From positions 62,001-126,000 of the forward strand of contig NZ_AUBB01000027.1 in assembly GCF_000429025.1 (NCBI RefSeq): a DNA stretch of 64,000 nucleotides, written 5' to 3'. This DNA comes from Actinospineispora spinosispora DSM 44797. Its GTDB lineage: Bacteria > Actinomycetota > Actinomycetes > Mycobacteriales > Pseudonocardiaceae. Below are positions 33,965 through 43,163 of the stretch, one piece after another; position 1 is the stretch's first letter, and each line of letters starts with the position of its first letter. Under the pieces are notes generated by a model that saw only the letters and a program-made list of their open reading frames with translations, was not told where the DNA came from and ran no database searches. The position numbers and the translations under genes are program-made.

Positions 33965-34165
33965 ATGGCACTGGGCACACAACTGACCACCGCCACCTGT
34001 CTGATCGCCGGCACGCTGCTGCTGGGGCCGGGCCTCGCGCAGGCCGCCCCCGAGTCGAAGGACCCGCACAACGCGGTTGAGGGTTCCCTCCAAGGACCGA
34101 CCTGCGAGGACCCGGAGGCCTCACTCGTCTCTGTGTGTACGAACCGCCCGGTAGACGGCCGCTGA
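33965..34165 (+). CDS. Small secreted protein (66 aa)
   Basis: A signal peptide (hydrophobic TCLIAGTLLLGPGL, cleavage likely after AQA near residue 27) precedes a short acidic peptide with two cysteines (CEDPEASLVSVC) that could form one disulfide. GGGAAGG lies about 12 bases upstream. No family is recognised. Its TGA and the stop of the opposite VanW gene meet as TGATCA. Confidence 0.6.
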   Translation: MALGTQLTTATCLIAGTLLLGPGLAQAAPESKDPHNAVEGSLQGPTCEDPEASLVSVCTNRPVDGR

Positions 34166-36088
34166 TCAGCCAGGCGGCTCGGCCTCGTCGTGCGAGTCCT
34201 CCGAGTGGTCCTCGGGTTCGGGCGCGGCGGCGGGCGGAGGCGCGGCACCGGCGCACACGACCTTCGGCGACGGCTTGTACCGGACCGTGCGGGTCTTGCT
34301 GGTGCTCTGCCCGGTGGTGACGTCCTTCATCGTGCGCGTGTCGGTCGTGGTGAAACCGGGACCGCCCGCGCTCGGTGAGCACTTCTCGCCCGCCGGGATG
34401 GTCAACGTCTGCTGCGGGACCGGCTTGGTCCTCGGACCGGGTGTCGAGGTGACCTCGAACTTCTTGGTACCCCAGAACTGCACCGTGATGCTCGACGGCG
34501 TCCACACGGTCTGGATCAGCACACCGGTCGGCAGGTCGTTGCGGAACTGCAGGTCGATCGCGCCCTCGAACACCGTCGCCTCGCGCGCCGGGGGATAGCG
34601 GCTGATGTAGTAGCTGTGCTCGCGGTGTCCCACGTCGGTCATGCCGGCGAAGTACGCCGCGTTGTACAGCGTCGTGGCCAGCTGCGACACGCCACCGCCG
34701 ACGCCGCGCGCCGGGTGACCGTCCTCGATGATGCCGGCCGGGACGTAGCCCTGCGGGGCTTCACGGGTGCCGGTCGCGTTGTTCAGGCTGAACGTCTCGC
34801 CGGGCTGCAGGATCTTGCCGTTGATCGTCTCGGCGGCACGCTTGATGTTCTGCCCGGAGTCGGCCGCGAACCCGCCGGTGCTGAACTTGCTGATCACGCC
34901 CTTGATGCCGAGCTTCTCCACCTTGTCGGTGGTGAGCTTGGCCGGTTGGTCGCCGTAGATCGCGGTGACCGTGCGGTTGTCGGTCCGTGCCAACACCTCG
35001 GCGAGGTCGGCGAACGTCTTCTCGTAGTCCACGCCCCGGCCGTTGGAGGACGGCGTGACGCTCGGTGTGGCGCCGACGAGCGACACCGAGGCGTCCTTCG
35101 CGGGCTGTTCGGTGGAGGCCAGCTGCGGCTTGACCGCGTCGGTGATCGCCGGGATGTCCACGACCGGCTTGAGCCCGCCGCGCCCGTCCGGTGCGAAGCT
35201 CAGCGCCCCGGCGATGGTGCGCGGCGTGATCGTGGCTTCCTTGCCCTCGCCGATCACCTTGACGTCGTCGGCCACGGCGGGCTTGGCCAGCTCGGTGACG
35301 GCGGTGGCGATCGCGTCATCGGTCACGTGACCTGCGGGTTCGACCTGGATGATCGGCAGCTGGACAGTGTTGCCGCTGGTCCAGTCGCGCAGGATCGCGG
35401 TGGTGGCGCCCGCGTTGTCCAGGTTCGTGCCGGGTACGGCCGACACGGCCTTCGGGGTGAGACCGTCGAAGCGGATCGTGCCGTCGGCCGGTTCCTTGCG
35501 CACGAGGCTGTTGATGCCGTCGAGTGCGTCGCTCAGCGCCTCGTTGTTCGCCTGCGTGACCACGTCGACCTGGCGCCGGGAGCCGAACAGGGAGGTCACC
35601 CGGGTGAACGGGTTGAGCGGCTGGTCGTCGGCGTCCGCGAGGGTCGTGTCCCAGTCGATGTGCAGGCCGGCTGCCTCCGGGGTCAGCGTGGTGCGGACGC
35701 TGCCGGCCTGGATCGGGATGCCTTTGCCCTTCTCGGGTTCGAGCCGGGAACGCAGGGTCTGTTCGGCCGCGGACGTGCTCATGCCGCCGACCTCGATACC
35801 GCCGACCTCCGTGCCACGCGGCATCTTGCCGCTGCTCAACGCCAGGTCGCCGAGGTAGATCAGGGCGAGCGCACCGGCGGCTGCCGCGGGGATGAGCCAC
35901 GGCTTGCGGCGGAGGCCCGGCTCGTGCGGCTCCTGAGGCGGTGTGGGCGGCGGGCCCTGCGATGCGCGCGGCCGCGCGGGCGGCGGGCCCTGCGGCGCGA
36001 TCCGCTCGGTGCGCGGTTCTGGCCGGCCGGGCATGCGCTCGGTGTGCTGGCTACCCCAGTCGGGCCGTCGCTCATGGGGTGGGGGCAC
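34166..36088 (-). CDS. VanW-family cell-wall protein
   Basis: The 640-residue protein has a Pro-rich cytoplasmic N-terminus, a membrane helix (about 68-86), two YoaR-type peptidoglycan-binding repeats (about 90-390) and a VanW domain (about 400-550) with KFSTGG and the ARGVGGGVSQLATTLYNAA motif. The Ser/Thr/Pro-rich end is probably exposed. VanW proteins are linked to glycopeptide resistance clusters but their activity is unproven. It starts at GTG 36088. Confidence 0.88.
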   Translation of the reverse strand: MPPPHERRPDWGSQHTERMPGRPEPRTERIAPQGPPPARPRASQGPPPTPPQEPHEPGLRRKPWLIPAAAAGALALIYLGDLALSSGKMPRGTEVGGIEVGGMSTSAAEQTLRSRLEPEKGKGIPIQAGSVRTTLTPEAAGLHIDWDTTLADADDQPLNPFTRVTSLFGSRRQVDVVTQANNEALSDALDGINSLVRKEPADGTIRFDGLTPKAVSAVPGTNLDNAGATTAILRDWTSGNTVQLPIIQVEPAGHVTDDAIATAVTELAKPAVADDVKVIGEGKEATITPRTIAGALSFAPDGRGGLKPVVDIPAITDAVKPQLASTEQPAKDASVSLVGATPSVTPSSNGRGVDYEKTFADLAEVLARTDNRTVTAIYGDQPAKLTTDKVEKLGIKGVISKFSTGGFAADSGQNIKRAAETINGKILQPGETFSLNNATGTREAPQGYVPAGIIEDGHPARGVGGGVSQLATTLYNAAYFAGMTDVGHREHSYYISRYPPAREATVFEGAIDLQFRNDLPTGVLIQTVWTPSSITVQFWGTKKFEVTSTPGPRTKPVPQQTLTIPAGEKCSPSAGGPGFTTTDTRTMKDVTTGQSTSKTRTVRYKPSPKVVCAGAAPPPAAAPEPEDHSEDSHDEAEPPG

Positions 36089-36159
36089 GGCTGTTTCTCC
36101 TCGTTCGGCGCCCAGGTTGTCATCGGCGCAGCAGTCAGCCGCGCTCCGGCTGCAGCTGG

Positions 36160-36489
36160 TTACAGGTAGAGACCGGTGCCGTGCTCCGCCGGCTCGGCGG
36201 CGGCGACCGCGTGCAGGTCGCGTTCCCGCATCACCAGGAACGTCTGGGCCTGCACCTCGAACTCGAACTGGTCCTCCGGGTTGAACAGCACCCGGTCCCC
36301 CACCTTGACCTGACGGACGTGGTTGCCCACGCCGAAGACCTCACCCCAGGTCAGTCTCTTGGCCATCTGGGCGGTCGCCGGGATCACGATCCCCGCGCTG
36401 CTGCGCCGCTCACCCGCGCCCGGCACGACCCGCACCATGACTCGGTCGTGCAACATCTGGATCTCGAGCTTCGAGTCCGGGTCCGCCAC
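36160..36489 (-). CDS. GroES-family chaperonin-like protein
   Basis: The 109-residue protein keeps the GroES beta-barrel pattern: LHDRVMVRVV, a mobile-loop-like ERRSSAGIVIPATAQ, GEVFGVGNHVR and VKVGDRVLF. It has N- and C-terminal extensions relative to the 97-residue GroES and lies without a groEL neighbour, so it is probably a paralogue rather than the main co-chaperonin. The start is GTG. Confidence 0.85.
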   Translation of the reverse strand: MADPDSKLEIQMLHDRVMVRVVPGAGERRSSAGIVIPATAQMAKRLTWGEVFGVGNHVRQVKVGDRVLFNPEDQFEFEVQAQTFLVMRERDLHAVAAAEPAEHGTGLYL

Positions 36490-36713
36490 TCGGTAGATGC
36501 TACGGACTCACCCAAGCGCAGTGATGCTGGGGCATGAAAGAACCCCGCGGGGCTGTCAGGTCGGGGGTCCAACAGCGCCACGGGGCTATCCAGCTTGTCG
36601 ACGGGGGTCCGAATGGCGTTACAACCTCCGACGAAAACATCTTGGCTTCACCCGTCAGAGTGATGTAGCGGCCACGAGCCCGCGTTCCGACGACCGGCTT
36701 GGGCTCCTGCCAG
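36490..36713. other. Gene-free stretch upstream of the GroES-like gene
   Basis: No supported gene is seen. A motif GGGGGTCC recurs at about 36563 and 36605 with ACGGGGCT nearby, suggesting a local duplication; the rest joins the composite repeat at 36714. Confidence 0.4.
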
Positions 36714-36907
36714 TCTCCGATAGGAGTTCCGGCGAAGGCCGGCGCCTTGGATGTCCGCAAGCAGGCTCCCAGACCGGACGGCGGCTCCCGGGCCGCAAGG
36801 AAGCGCACGATTGCCCGACGAAGTCGGGCTGTTTTCTGAAGACACCCCCGGAGCGAAGCGGAGCGGGGTGGCGGCAGAAAACTACCGTGCGGAACAGGCC
36901 CAAGAAG
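36714..36907 (-). repeat. Composite 3'-end repeat, copy 1
   Basis: Read leftward from the stop of the AAA-ATPase gene: a TTGGGCCTGTTCCGC block, a hairpin with a GTTTTCTG/CAGAAAAC base and CACCCC/GGGGTG upper stem (36831-36882), a CTTCGTCGG segment, then CGCCGGCCTTCGCCGGAACT and TCGGAGACT. The same order occurs at 42904-43112 and, shortened, at 44557-44646. Confidence 0.75.
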
Positions 36908-38098
36908 CTACTCCTGGGCAAGGAGATAGCGACCGAAATGGGGCACGGTGAACGCGATGTGGCCGCGCTGCGCCGAGTAGACCAGGCCTTTCTTCAGCAG
37001 GCTGTCCCTGGCCGGTGACAGCGAGGACGGTTTCCGCGCCAGGTGTTCGGCGACCGTCGCGGTGCCGACCGGTTCGTCCTTGCCGCCGGACAGCTCGGCC
37101 ATCGCGCGCAGGTACTCGCGCTCGCCGGGGGTCGCCCGCTCGTAGCGGGAGCCGAAGAACCCGACGGCCAGCTCGACCTCGGCCTCGGGCGCGGCGACCG
37201 TCACGTCGACCGTGGTGATCGGGCTCATCGGCGCGGCGTCCCAGGCGGCCTTGCCGTAGGCCTGCACGAAGTACGGGTAGCCGCCGGACGCGACGTACAG
37301 CGCTTCGAGGGCGTCCTCGGAGAACTCGGCATCCTCCCGTTCGGCGGGCGCGATCAGCGCGCGGTCGGCCTCGGTGCGTTCCAGGCGGTCGATGCGCATG
37401 TAGCGGAACAGCCGCTCTGAGTAGGACTTCGACGCGGACAGCACCGAGGGCAGGTGCGGCAGGCCGGCGCCGACGACGACCAGCGGCGCGCGGTTCTGGG
37501 ACAGCTCGTGGCACGCGGCGCACAGCGCGGACACGTCGTCGGGGCGCAGGTCCTGCATCTCGTCGATCAGCAGCGCGACACCGGAACCGACGTCCCCGGC
37601 CAGCTCGGCGACCTCGGAGAACAGTTCGACCAGGTCGATCTCCATGTCGCCGGAGTCGGCGCGGCCGGTGACGGTCGGTGCGTCGATGCCCGGCTGCCAG
37701 CGGTCGCGCAGCTTCGCGTCGGCCGGGGCGGCACGCAGCGCGAACGCCTTCAGGACGCCGAGCACGTGCTCGACCCGGTCCGGGGCGCGGTGCCGGACCG
37801 CGAGGTCCCGCACCGCGCGGTGCAGCGCGGCGGACAGCGGCCTGCGCAGGTCCGCGTCCGGCCGCGCCTCGACCTTGCCTGCGCCCCAGCCGGCGCGCAG
37901 GGCCATCGATCGCAGCTCACCGAGCATGACGGTCTTGCCGACGCCACGCAGTCCGGTCAGGACCAGCGAGCGCTCCGGCCGGCCGCGCGCGACGCGTTCG
38001 AGCACGACGTCGAACGCGTCCAGCTCGCGATCCCGGCCGGCCAGCTCAGGGGGTCGCTGACCAGCGCCGGGGGCAAACGGGTTCCGCACCGGGTCCAT
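36908..38098 (-). CDS. AAA-type ATP-binding protein (Orc1/STAND-like)
   Basis: The 396-residue protein has Walker A LTGLRGVGKT near 47-56, Walker B VALLIDEMQDL near 175 and a C-terminal winged-helix-like region. It resembles the archaeal-ATPase/AAA_16 proteins seen singly in actinobacteria. It could regulate DNA or protein complexes; there is no informative operon partner. The composite repeat begins directly at its stop. Confidence 0.8.
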   Translation of the reverse strand: MDPVRNPFAPGAGQRPPELAGRDRELDAFDVVLERVARGRPERSLVLTGLRGVGKTVMLGELRSMALRAGWGAGKVEARPDADLRRPLSAALHRAVRDLAVRHRAPDRVEHVLGVLKAFALRAAPADAKLRDRWQPGIDAPTVTGRADSGDMEIDLVELFSEVAELAGDVGSGVALLIDEMQDLRPDDVSALCAACHELSQNRAPLVVVGAGLPHLPSVLSASKSYSERLFRYMRIDRLERTEADRALIAPAEREDAEFSEDALEALYVASGGYPYFVQAYGKAAWDAAPMSPITTVDVTVAAPEAEVELAVGFFGSRYERATPGEREYLRAMAELSGGKDEPVGTATVAEHLARKPSSLSPARDSLLKKGLVYSAQRGHIAFTVPHFGRYLLAQE

Positions 38099-38171
38099 GC
38101 CATCGGACTGTATCCGCCCGTATTGCTCCGACCCTAGATTTGGCTAGTTTCCGCTAGCCGTGTCCAAGAGT

Positions 38172-38213
38172 CGTGAGTGAGTTGGGCTGCCAGGGCAACC
38201 CAACTCACTCACG
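38172..38213. repeat. CGTGAGTG-family palindrome overlapping the nitroreductase stop
   Basis: CGTGAGTGAGTTGGG pairs with its complement across a tip GGGCTGCCAGGGCAACCC with one mismatch. Read leftward, the nitroreductase TGA lies inside CCGTGAGTG, so the repeat supplies the stop codon. The tip is nearly the same as at 44677. Confidence 0.82.
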
Positions 38214-38889
38214 GGGTGAACGGGGTGCCGTCGAAGCGGTCGGTGGTGGTGAACTCCTCGACCTGGGCCCTGCGCAGCTTGGTGATCACCTTCTGGGGGT
38301 GGCCCAGCGCCAGGAGGCCGGCCAGACCGTGGCCCTCGGGGATGTTGAGCAGCTCGCGGACCGTCGTCTCCTCGCGGGCCAGTACCGAGGTGAGGACACC
38401 GCCGAGGCCCTCGTTGCGGGCGGCGAGCAGCAGGTTGTGGCAGAACGGGTAGATCGAGCCGCCGCCGATGATGCTCTGCCGGTCGAGGCCGTTGTCCACG
38501 CACGCGAGCCGCCCCAGCTCGGCGACGATCAGCAGCAGGGCGGGGACGTGCTCCAGGTTGTCGCCGAACTCGTTGGGCGCCGGGGTGTTCCTGGCCTCGG
38601 CGAGATCGACGGCGGGGCCGGTCCAGCGGCCGTTGTCCCTCGGCGCGAACGGGACCAGCCCCTCCCGGACGTGGGCGGTGTACTCCCGCCAGCCCACCTG
38701 GTACAGCTCGCGGACCCGGCGGCGGATCTCCGGGTCCTTGAGGATGATCACGTGCCAGCCCTGCCGGTTGCCGCCGTTGGGCGCGAACCTCGCGTGGTCC
38801 AGCATCCGGTGCAGGACGGCGTCGTCGACTGGCTCGTCGGTGTACGCCCGCGTGGCGGGCGTGGTGCGCATTGCGTCGTAGAGCTCCAC
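38209..38889 (-). CDS. Nitroreductase-family protein
   Basis: The 226-residue protein has the FMN-binding nitroreductase pattern: MRTTPATRAYTDEPVDDAVL, HARFAPNGGNRQGWHVIIL, a central variable lid and GGGSIYPFCHNLLLAARNEG, ending with LALGHPQK. It reduces nitro or quinone compounds, or flavin-linked substrates, with NAD(P)H. It diverges from hen1 across an AT-rich hairpin. Confidence 0.9.
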   Translation of the reverse strand: MELYDAMRTTPATRAYTDEPVDDAVLHRMLDHARFAPNGGNRQGWHVIILKDPEIRRRVRELYQVGWREYTAHVREGLVPFAPRDNGRWTGPAVDLAEARNTPAPNEFGDNLEHVPALLLIVAELGRLACVDNGLDRQSIIGGGSIYPFCHNLLLAARNEGLGGVLTSVLAREETTVRELLNIPEGHGLAGLLALGHPQKVITKLRRAQVEEFTTTDRFDGTPFTP

Positions 38890-38951
38890 GTCCGCGATGA
38901 TCCGCCCCAGCGCGTTCCCTTGCCAGATATACAGCTTTCTACGTCACACAC

Positions 38952-38997
38952 TAGAGAGCTTGATAAAGGTCTTGTCAGGCTTTTATCAAGCTCTCTA
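38952..38997. promoter_or_regulatory. AT-rich hairpin in the nitroreductase-hen1 divergent gap
   Basis: TAGAGAGCTTGATAAA (38952) pairs with TTTATCAAGCTCTCTA (to 38997) with a 14-base loop. In a divergent promoter gap it is more likely an operator or cruciform than a terminator. Its low GC content stands out. Confidence 0.6.
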
Positions 38998-39067
38998 CCG
39001 GAGTGGCTAGATACGGCTAGAAAGAAATAGGAACCGCTGAGCGGGCGCAGCTGCCAAACTCTTCCGC

Positions 39068-40408
39068 GTGTTATTGACGATCACCACGACGCACGAACCC
39101 GCTGACGAGCTGGGCTATCTGCTGGCCAAGCACCCCGACCGGGTGCATCGCGCCGAGCTGGGATTCGGTACCGCGACCGTGTGCTTCCCCGAGGTCGGTC
39201 CGGCGCGGACGACCGCGGCGCTGATCGTCGACGTCGACCCGGTCGGGCTGGTGCGCCGTGCGGCCGGCGTCAGCGGCGCGACACCGGACGGGTTCTCGCT
39301 GGGCCAGCACGTCAACGACCGGCCGTACTCGGCGTCCTCGCTGCTGTCCGTGGCGATCTCCCGTTGCCTGGGCAGCGCACTCGGTGGCCGGTCGCGGGAA
39401 CGTCCCGAGCTCGCCGAGACCCCGATCCCGCTGGAGCTGGGTGTGCCGGCGGTGCGTGACGCCGACGACCTCGCCGCCGCGTTGTTCGAGCCGCTGGGCT
39501 GGACGGTCGAGCGCACACCGGTCGGCCCGGTGCACGCGGCGCTGTCGCTGCGCGGCACACATCGGCTGGCGGAGGCGTTGTCGCAGGTCTACGTCCTGCT
39601 GCCGGTACTGGACGACACAAAGCACTACCCGGTGGGTGCCGACGAGGCGGAGAAGCTGCTGCGGTCGGGCGGCGACTGGCTGGCCGGGCACCCGGAGCGA
39701 GAGCTGATCACCCGGCGCTACCTGCGCTACCGGCGACGGCTGACCTCACCGCTGTTGGAAACGCTCGGAATCGCGGAGGACCAGGAGGTTCCGGCGACGC
39801 CGCTGCGCGAGCTGCGCAGGGACGCCGTGCTCGCCCAGCTGCGTCGCGCGGGCGCGCACCGGGTGCTCGACCTGGGCTGTGGTGACGGTGCGCTGCTCGC
39901 CGAGCTGGTCAAGGACATCGGGTTCACCGAGATCGTCGGGGTGGACGCGTCGAGCGGATCGCTGACCCGTGCCGAGCGCAGGCTGCGGCTCGACGAGCTG
40001 GCGCCGTCCGCGCGCGAGCGGCTCACCCTCCTGCACGGCGCGCTCACCTACGCCGACCAGCGGCTCGCCGGGTACGACGCGGCGGTGCTGATGGAGGTCA
40101 TCGAGCACGTCGACGAGCCGAGGCTGCCCGCGCTGACCGCGTCGGTCTTCGGTACGGCGGCGCCGACCACCGTGCTGGTGACCACCCCGAACCGGGAGTA
40201 CAACGTGCGCTACCCCGACCTGCCGGCCGGGGCGTTCCGGCATTCGGACCACCGCTTCGAATGGGACCGAGCGCGGTTCGCGGCCTGGTGCTCGGCGACG
40301 GCTCAGGAGTACGGCTACCGGGTCGAACAGCTCGGCATCGGCGAGCACGATGCCGCGCTCGGTTCACCGACCCAGCTCGCGGTGTTCAGCAAGGGGGTGG
40401 CGGCATGA
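39068..40408 (+). CDS. hen1: Hen1: RNA 3'-terminal ribose 2'-O-methyltransferase
   Basis: The 446-residue protein has a bacterial Hen1 N-terminal domain (about 1-240) and a C-terminal methyltransferase with the SAM motif VLDLGCGDGALLAEL near 263 and the metal-binding EVIEHVDE plus RHSDHRFEW. It methylates the 2'-OH at the 3' end of cleaved RNA before ligation, protecting it from repeated toxin cleavage. It overlaps pnkp by ATGA, the known bacterial RNA-repair operon. The start is GTG. Confidence 0.95.
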   Translation: MLLTITTTHEPADELGYLLAKHPDRVHRAELGFGTATVCFPEVGPARTTAALIVDVDPVGLVRRAAGVSGATPDGFSLGQHVNDRPYSASSLLSVAISRCLGSALGGRSRERPELAETPIPLELGVPAVRDADDLAAALFEPLGWTVERTPVGPVHAALSLRGTHRLAEALSQVYVLLPVLDDTKHYPVGADEAEKLLRSGGDWLAGHPERELITRRYLRYRRRLTSPLLETLGIAEDQEVPATPLRELRRDAVLAQLRRAGAHRVLDLGCGDGALLAELVKDIGFTEIVGVDASSGSLTRAERRLRLDELAPSARERLTLLHGALTYADQRLAGYDAAVLMEVIEHVDEPRLPALTASVFGTAAPTTVLVTTPNREYNVRYPDLPAGAFRHSDHRFEWDRARFAAWCSATAQEYGYRVEQLGIGEHDAALGSPTQLAVFSKGVAA

Positions 40409-42903
40409 CCGAACTGCGCATCCCCGAGATGTCCCTCGTGCTGCTCGTCGGGGTCAGCGGCTCCGGCAAGTCGACGTTCGCGGCGCGGCACTTCGCGCCG
40501 ACCGAGGTGCTGTCCTCGGACGTGTTCCGCGGTCTGGTCAGCGACGATCCGGACAGCCAGGACGCCACCGGCGACGCGTTCGACGCACTGCACCACCTCG
40601 CCGGGATCCGGCTGCGGCGCGGACGTCTCACCGTCGTCGACGCGACGAACACGCAGCGCGCCGCGCGGGCGAGCCTGCTCGCGCTGGCCCGTGAGCACGA
40701 CGTGCTGCCGGTCGCGATCGTGCTGAACCCGCCGGAGAAACTGGCCGCCGCACGGTCCCGGTACGGGCCGAAGGTCGTCGGTCGCCAGTACGGGGAGCTG
40801 GCCCGGAGCCTGCGGAAGCTGCGCGCCGAGGGGTTCCGGAGCGTCCACCTGCTGGGCAGCGCCGAGGAGATCGACTCGGCGGTCGTCGAGCGCACGCCGT
40901 CCTACAACGACCGGCGTGATCTGCACGGGCCGTTCGACCTGATCGGCGACGTGCACGGCTGCCTGACCGAGCTGACCGCGCTGCTGGAGAAGCTGGGCTG
41001 GCAGCTCGTCGGTCCCGACGGCTCGCCGACCTCGGCGCGGCACCCGGCCGGGCGGACCGCGGTGTTCCTCGGCGATCTCGTCGACCGGGGCCCGGACACG
41101 CCGGGGGTGCTGCGGCTGGCGATGGGGATGGTCGCCGACGGTGTGGCGTTCGCGATCATGGGCAACCACGAGCAGAAGCTGGTCAGGGCGCTGCGCGGGC
41201 GGGACGTGCAGCGTTCGCACGGGGTCGTCGAGTCACTGGAGCAGCTCGCCGCGCGGCCCGAGGAGTTCGTCGCCGCCGCGACCGAGTTCATGGACGGGCT
41301 GCGCGCGCACTACGTCCTGGACGACGGAAACCTCGTCGTCGCACACGCGGGGCTGCGGGAACGGTTCCACGGTCGGGCGTCCAAGCGGGTGCGTGCGTTC
41401 GCGCTGTACGGCGAGACGACGGGGGAGACCGACGAGTTCGGGCTGCCGGTGCGGTACCCGTGGGCGACGGAGTACCGGGGCGCCGCGCTCGTCGCCTACG
41501 GGCACACGCCGGTGCCGGAGACCGAATGGGTCAACAACACGATCTGCCTGGACACCGGCTGCGTGTTCGGTGGTTCGCTGACCGCGCTGCGCTACCCGGA
41601 ACGGGAGACCGTGGCGGTCGCGGCGCAGAAGACCTGGTTCGAGCCGATCCGCCCGCTGACGGCGCCCACCGCCTCGGCCGAGGAACGTCCGGCCGACCAG
41701 CTGGACGTCTCCGACGTCTTGGGCAAACGCGGCGTGACCACCGGTGAGCACGGCAGGATCACCATCCCCGCCGAGAACTCGGCGGCCGCGCTGGAGGTCC
41801 TCAGCCGGTACGCCGTGCACCCGCGCTGGCTGGTGTACCTGCCGCCGACCATGGCGCCGGTCGGCGAGCTGCCCGAACACCCGACGCAGGCCTTCGACGC
41901 GTTCGCCGGCATGGGCGTGGCGCGGGTCGTCATGCAGGCCAAGCACATGGGGTCCCGCGCGGTCGTACTGGTCTGTCGTAGCGAGGACGCTGCCGCCGCA
42001 CGCTTCGGCGCGACGTCCGGGGAGACCGGGATCGTGCTGTCCCGTACCGGTCGGCGACTGCTCGACGACCCGTCGCAGCTGTTGACCGCGCTGCGCGGGG
42101 CGTGCGAGACGACCGGGCTGTGGGACTCGCTCGGCACGGACTGGCTCGCACTGGACTGCGAGCTGCTGCCCTGGACCGCCGCCGGAACCGGCCTCGTCGG
42201 TGACCGGTACGAGCCGATGGCGGCTGCCGCGCTCGCGGACACCTCAGCCGTGGCCGCTGTTCTGTCCGCCGCTGTCTCGCGTGGCGTCGACCTGACGGAG
42301 GAGCTGGCGGCGGCGCGCGATCGGTCGCTGGACGCCGTCGGGTTCGACACCGCGTGGCGGCGCTACGCCGGACTGGGCGAGCCGGCTCGGCTCGCGCCGT
42401 TCTGCGTGCTCGCCGGCGCGGGGGAGGTCTGCGCGGGCCGACCGGTCAGCTGGCAGCTGGACATCCTGGATCGGCTGGTCGCGGCCGCTCCCGAACACCT
42501 GGTGCGCACCGAGCGGTTCACGGTCGACGTCGACGATCCGGCGTCTCGTTCGGCCGGCGCGAACTGGTGGCAGGCGCTGGTGGATTCCGGCGGTGAAGGT
42601 GCCGTGGTCAAGCCCGCCGACGGCCTGGTGCGCGGCCCGAGGGGCCTGGTCCAGCCGGGTCTGAAGGTCCGAGGGCCCGACTACCTACGGCTGGTCTACG
42701 GGCCGCACTACCGGGAGGACGCGAACCTGACGCGGCTGGCGCGCCGCAACGTCGGCCGTAAACGTTCCCTCGCGCTGCGCGAGTACGCCCTGGGTCTGGA
42801 GTCGCTGCACCGCTTCGTCGCGGGCGAACCCCTGTGGCGGGTCCACGAGGCAGCAGCCGCGGTCCTGGCCCTGGAATCCGACCCGGTGGACCCGCGCCTC
42901 TAG
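40405..42903 (+). CDS. pnkp: Pnkp: polynucleotide kinase-phosphatase-ligase
   Basis: The 832-residue protein has three domains: a 5'-kinase with P-loop GVSGSGKST at 16-24; a calcineurin-like 2',3' phosphatase with IGDVHGC, GDLVDRGPD and MGNHEQK between about 175 and 260; and a ligase/adenylyltransferase from about 480 with the nucleophile lysine near 513 in AKHMGSRA. With Hen1 it heals and seals ribotoxin-cut RNA. ATG 40405 is set by overlap with hen1. A composite repeat starts right after its stop. Confidence 0.95.
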   Translation: MTELRIPEMSLVLLVGVSGSGKSTFAARHFAPTEVLSSDVFRGLVSDDPDSQDATGDAFDALHHLAGIRLRRGRLTVVDATNTQRAARASLLALAREHDVLPVAIVLNPPEKLAAARSRYGPKVVGRQYGELARSLRKLRAEGFRSVHLLGSAEEIDSAVVERTPSYNDRRDLHGPFDLIGDVHGCLTELTALLEKLGWQLVGPDGSPTSARHPAGRTAVFLGDLVDRGPDTPGVLRLAMGMVADGVAFAIMGNHEQKLVRALRGRDVQRSHGVVESLEQLAARPEEFVAAATEFMDGLRAHYVLDDGNLVVAHAGLRERFHGRASKRVRAFALYGETTGETDEFGLPVRYPWATEYRGAALVAYGHTPVPETEWVNNTICLDTGCVFGGSLTALRYPERETVAVAAQKTWFEPIRPLTAPTASAEERPADQLDVSDVLGKRGVTTGEHGRITIPAENSAAALEVLSRYAVHPRWLVYLPPTMAPVGELPEHPTQAFDAFAGMGVARVVMQAKHMGSRAVVLVCRSEDAAAARFGATSGETGIVLSRTGRRLLDDPSQLLTALRGACETTGLWDSLGTDWLALDCELLPWTAAGTGLVGDRYEPMAAAALADTSAVAAVLSAAVSRGVDLTEELAAARDRSLDAVGFDTAWRRYAGLGEPARLAPFCVLAGAGEVCAGRPVSWQLDILDRLVAAAPEHLVRTERFTVDVDDPASRSAGANWWQALVDSGGEGAVVKPADGLVRGPRGLVQPGLKVRGPDYLRLVYGPHYREDANLTRLARRNVGRKRSLALREYALGLESLHRFVAGEPLWRVHEAAAAVLALESDPVDPRL

Positions 42904-43112
42904 TTTGGGCCTGTTCCGCGCGGAGTTTTTCCGTGACCACCCCCCTCGCCTTCGGCGTTGGGGGGTGCTCCCGGAAAAACAAGCCTCCTTCGTCGGCCGG
43001 GCGCGCGCTTGTTGCCGACCTGGGAGCCGACCTGGTAGCCGACGAGATTGGTCGCTGACATTCACCACGCCGGCCTTCGCCGGAACTCCTTCGGAGACTC
43101 GCGGAGCCGACT
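42904..43112 (+). repeat. Composite 3'-end repeat, copy 2
   Basis: Directly after the pnkp TAG come TTGGGCCTGTTCCGC, a hairpin with GTTTTTCCG/CGGAAAAAC base and CACCCCCC/GGGGGGTG upper stem (42925-42980), CTTCGTCGG, and from 43056 GACATTCACC then GCCGGCCTTCGCCGGAACT and TCGGAGACTCGCGGAGCCG. The order matches copy 1. Confidence 0.78.
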
Positions 43113-43163
43113 TAGCTGTTGTCAGGTGAGTCACGGGATTCCGCGGCGCGAGTCGGGGGATTG

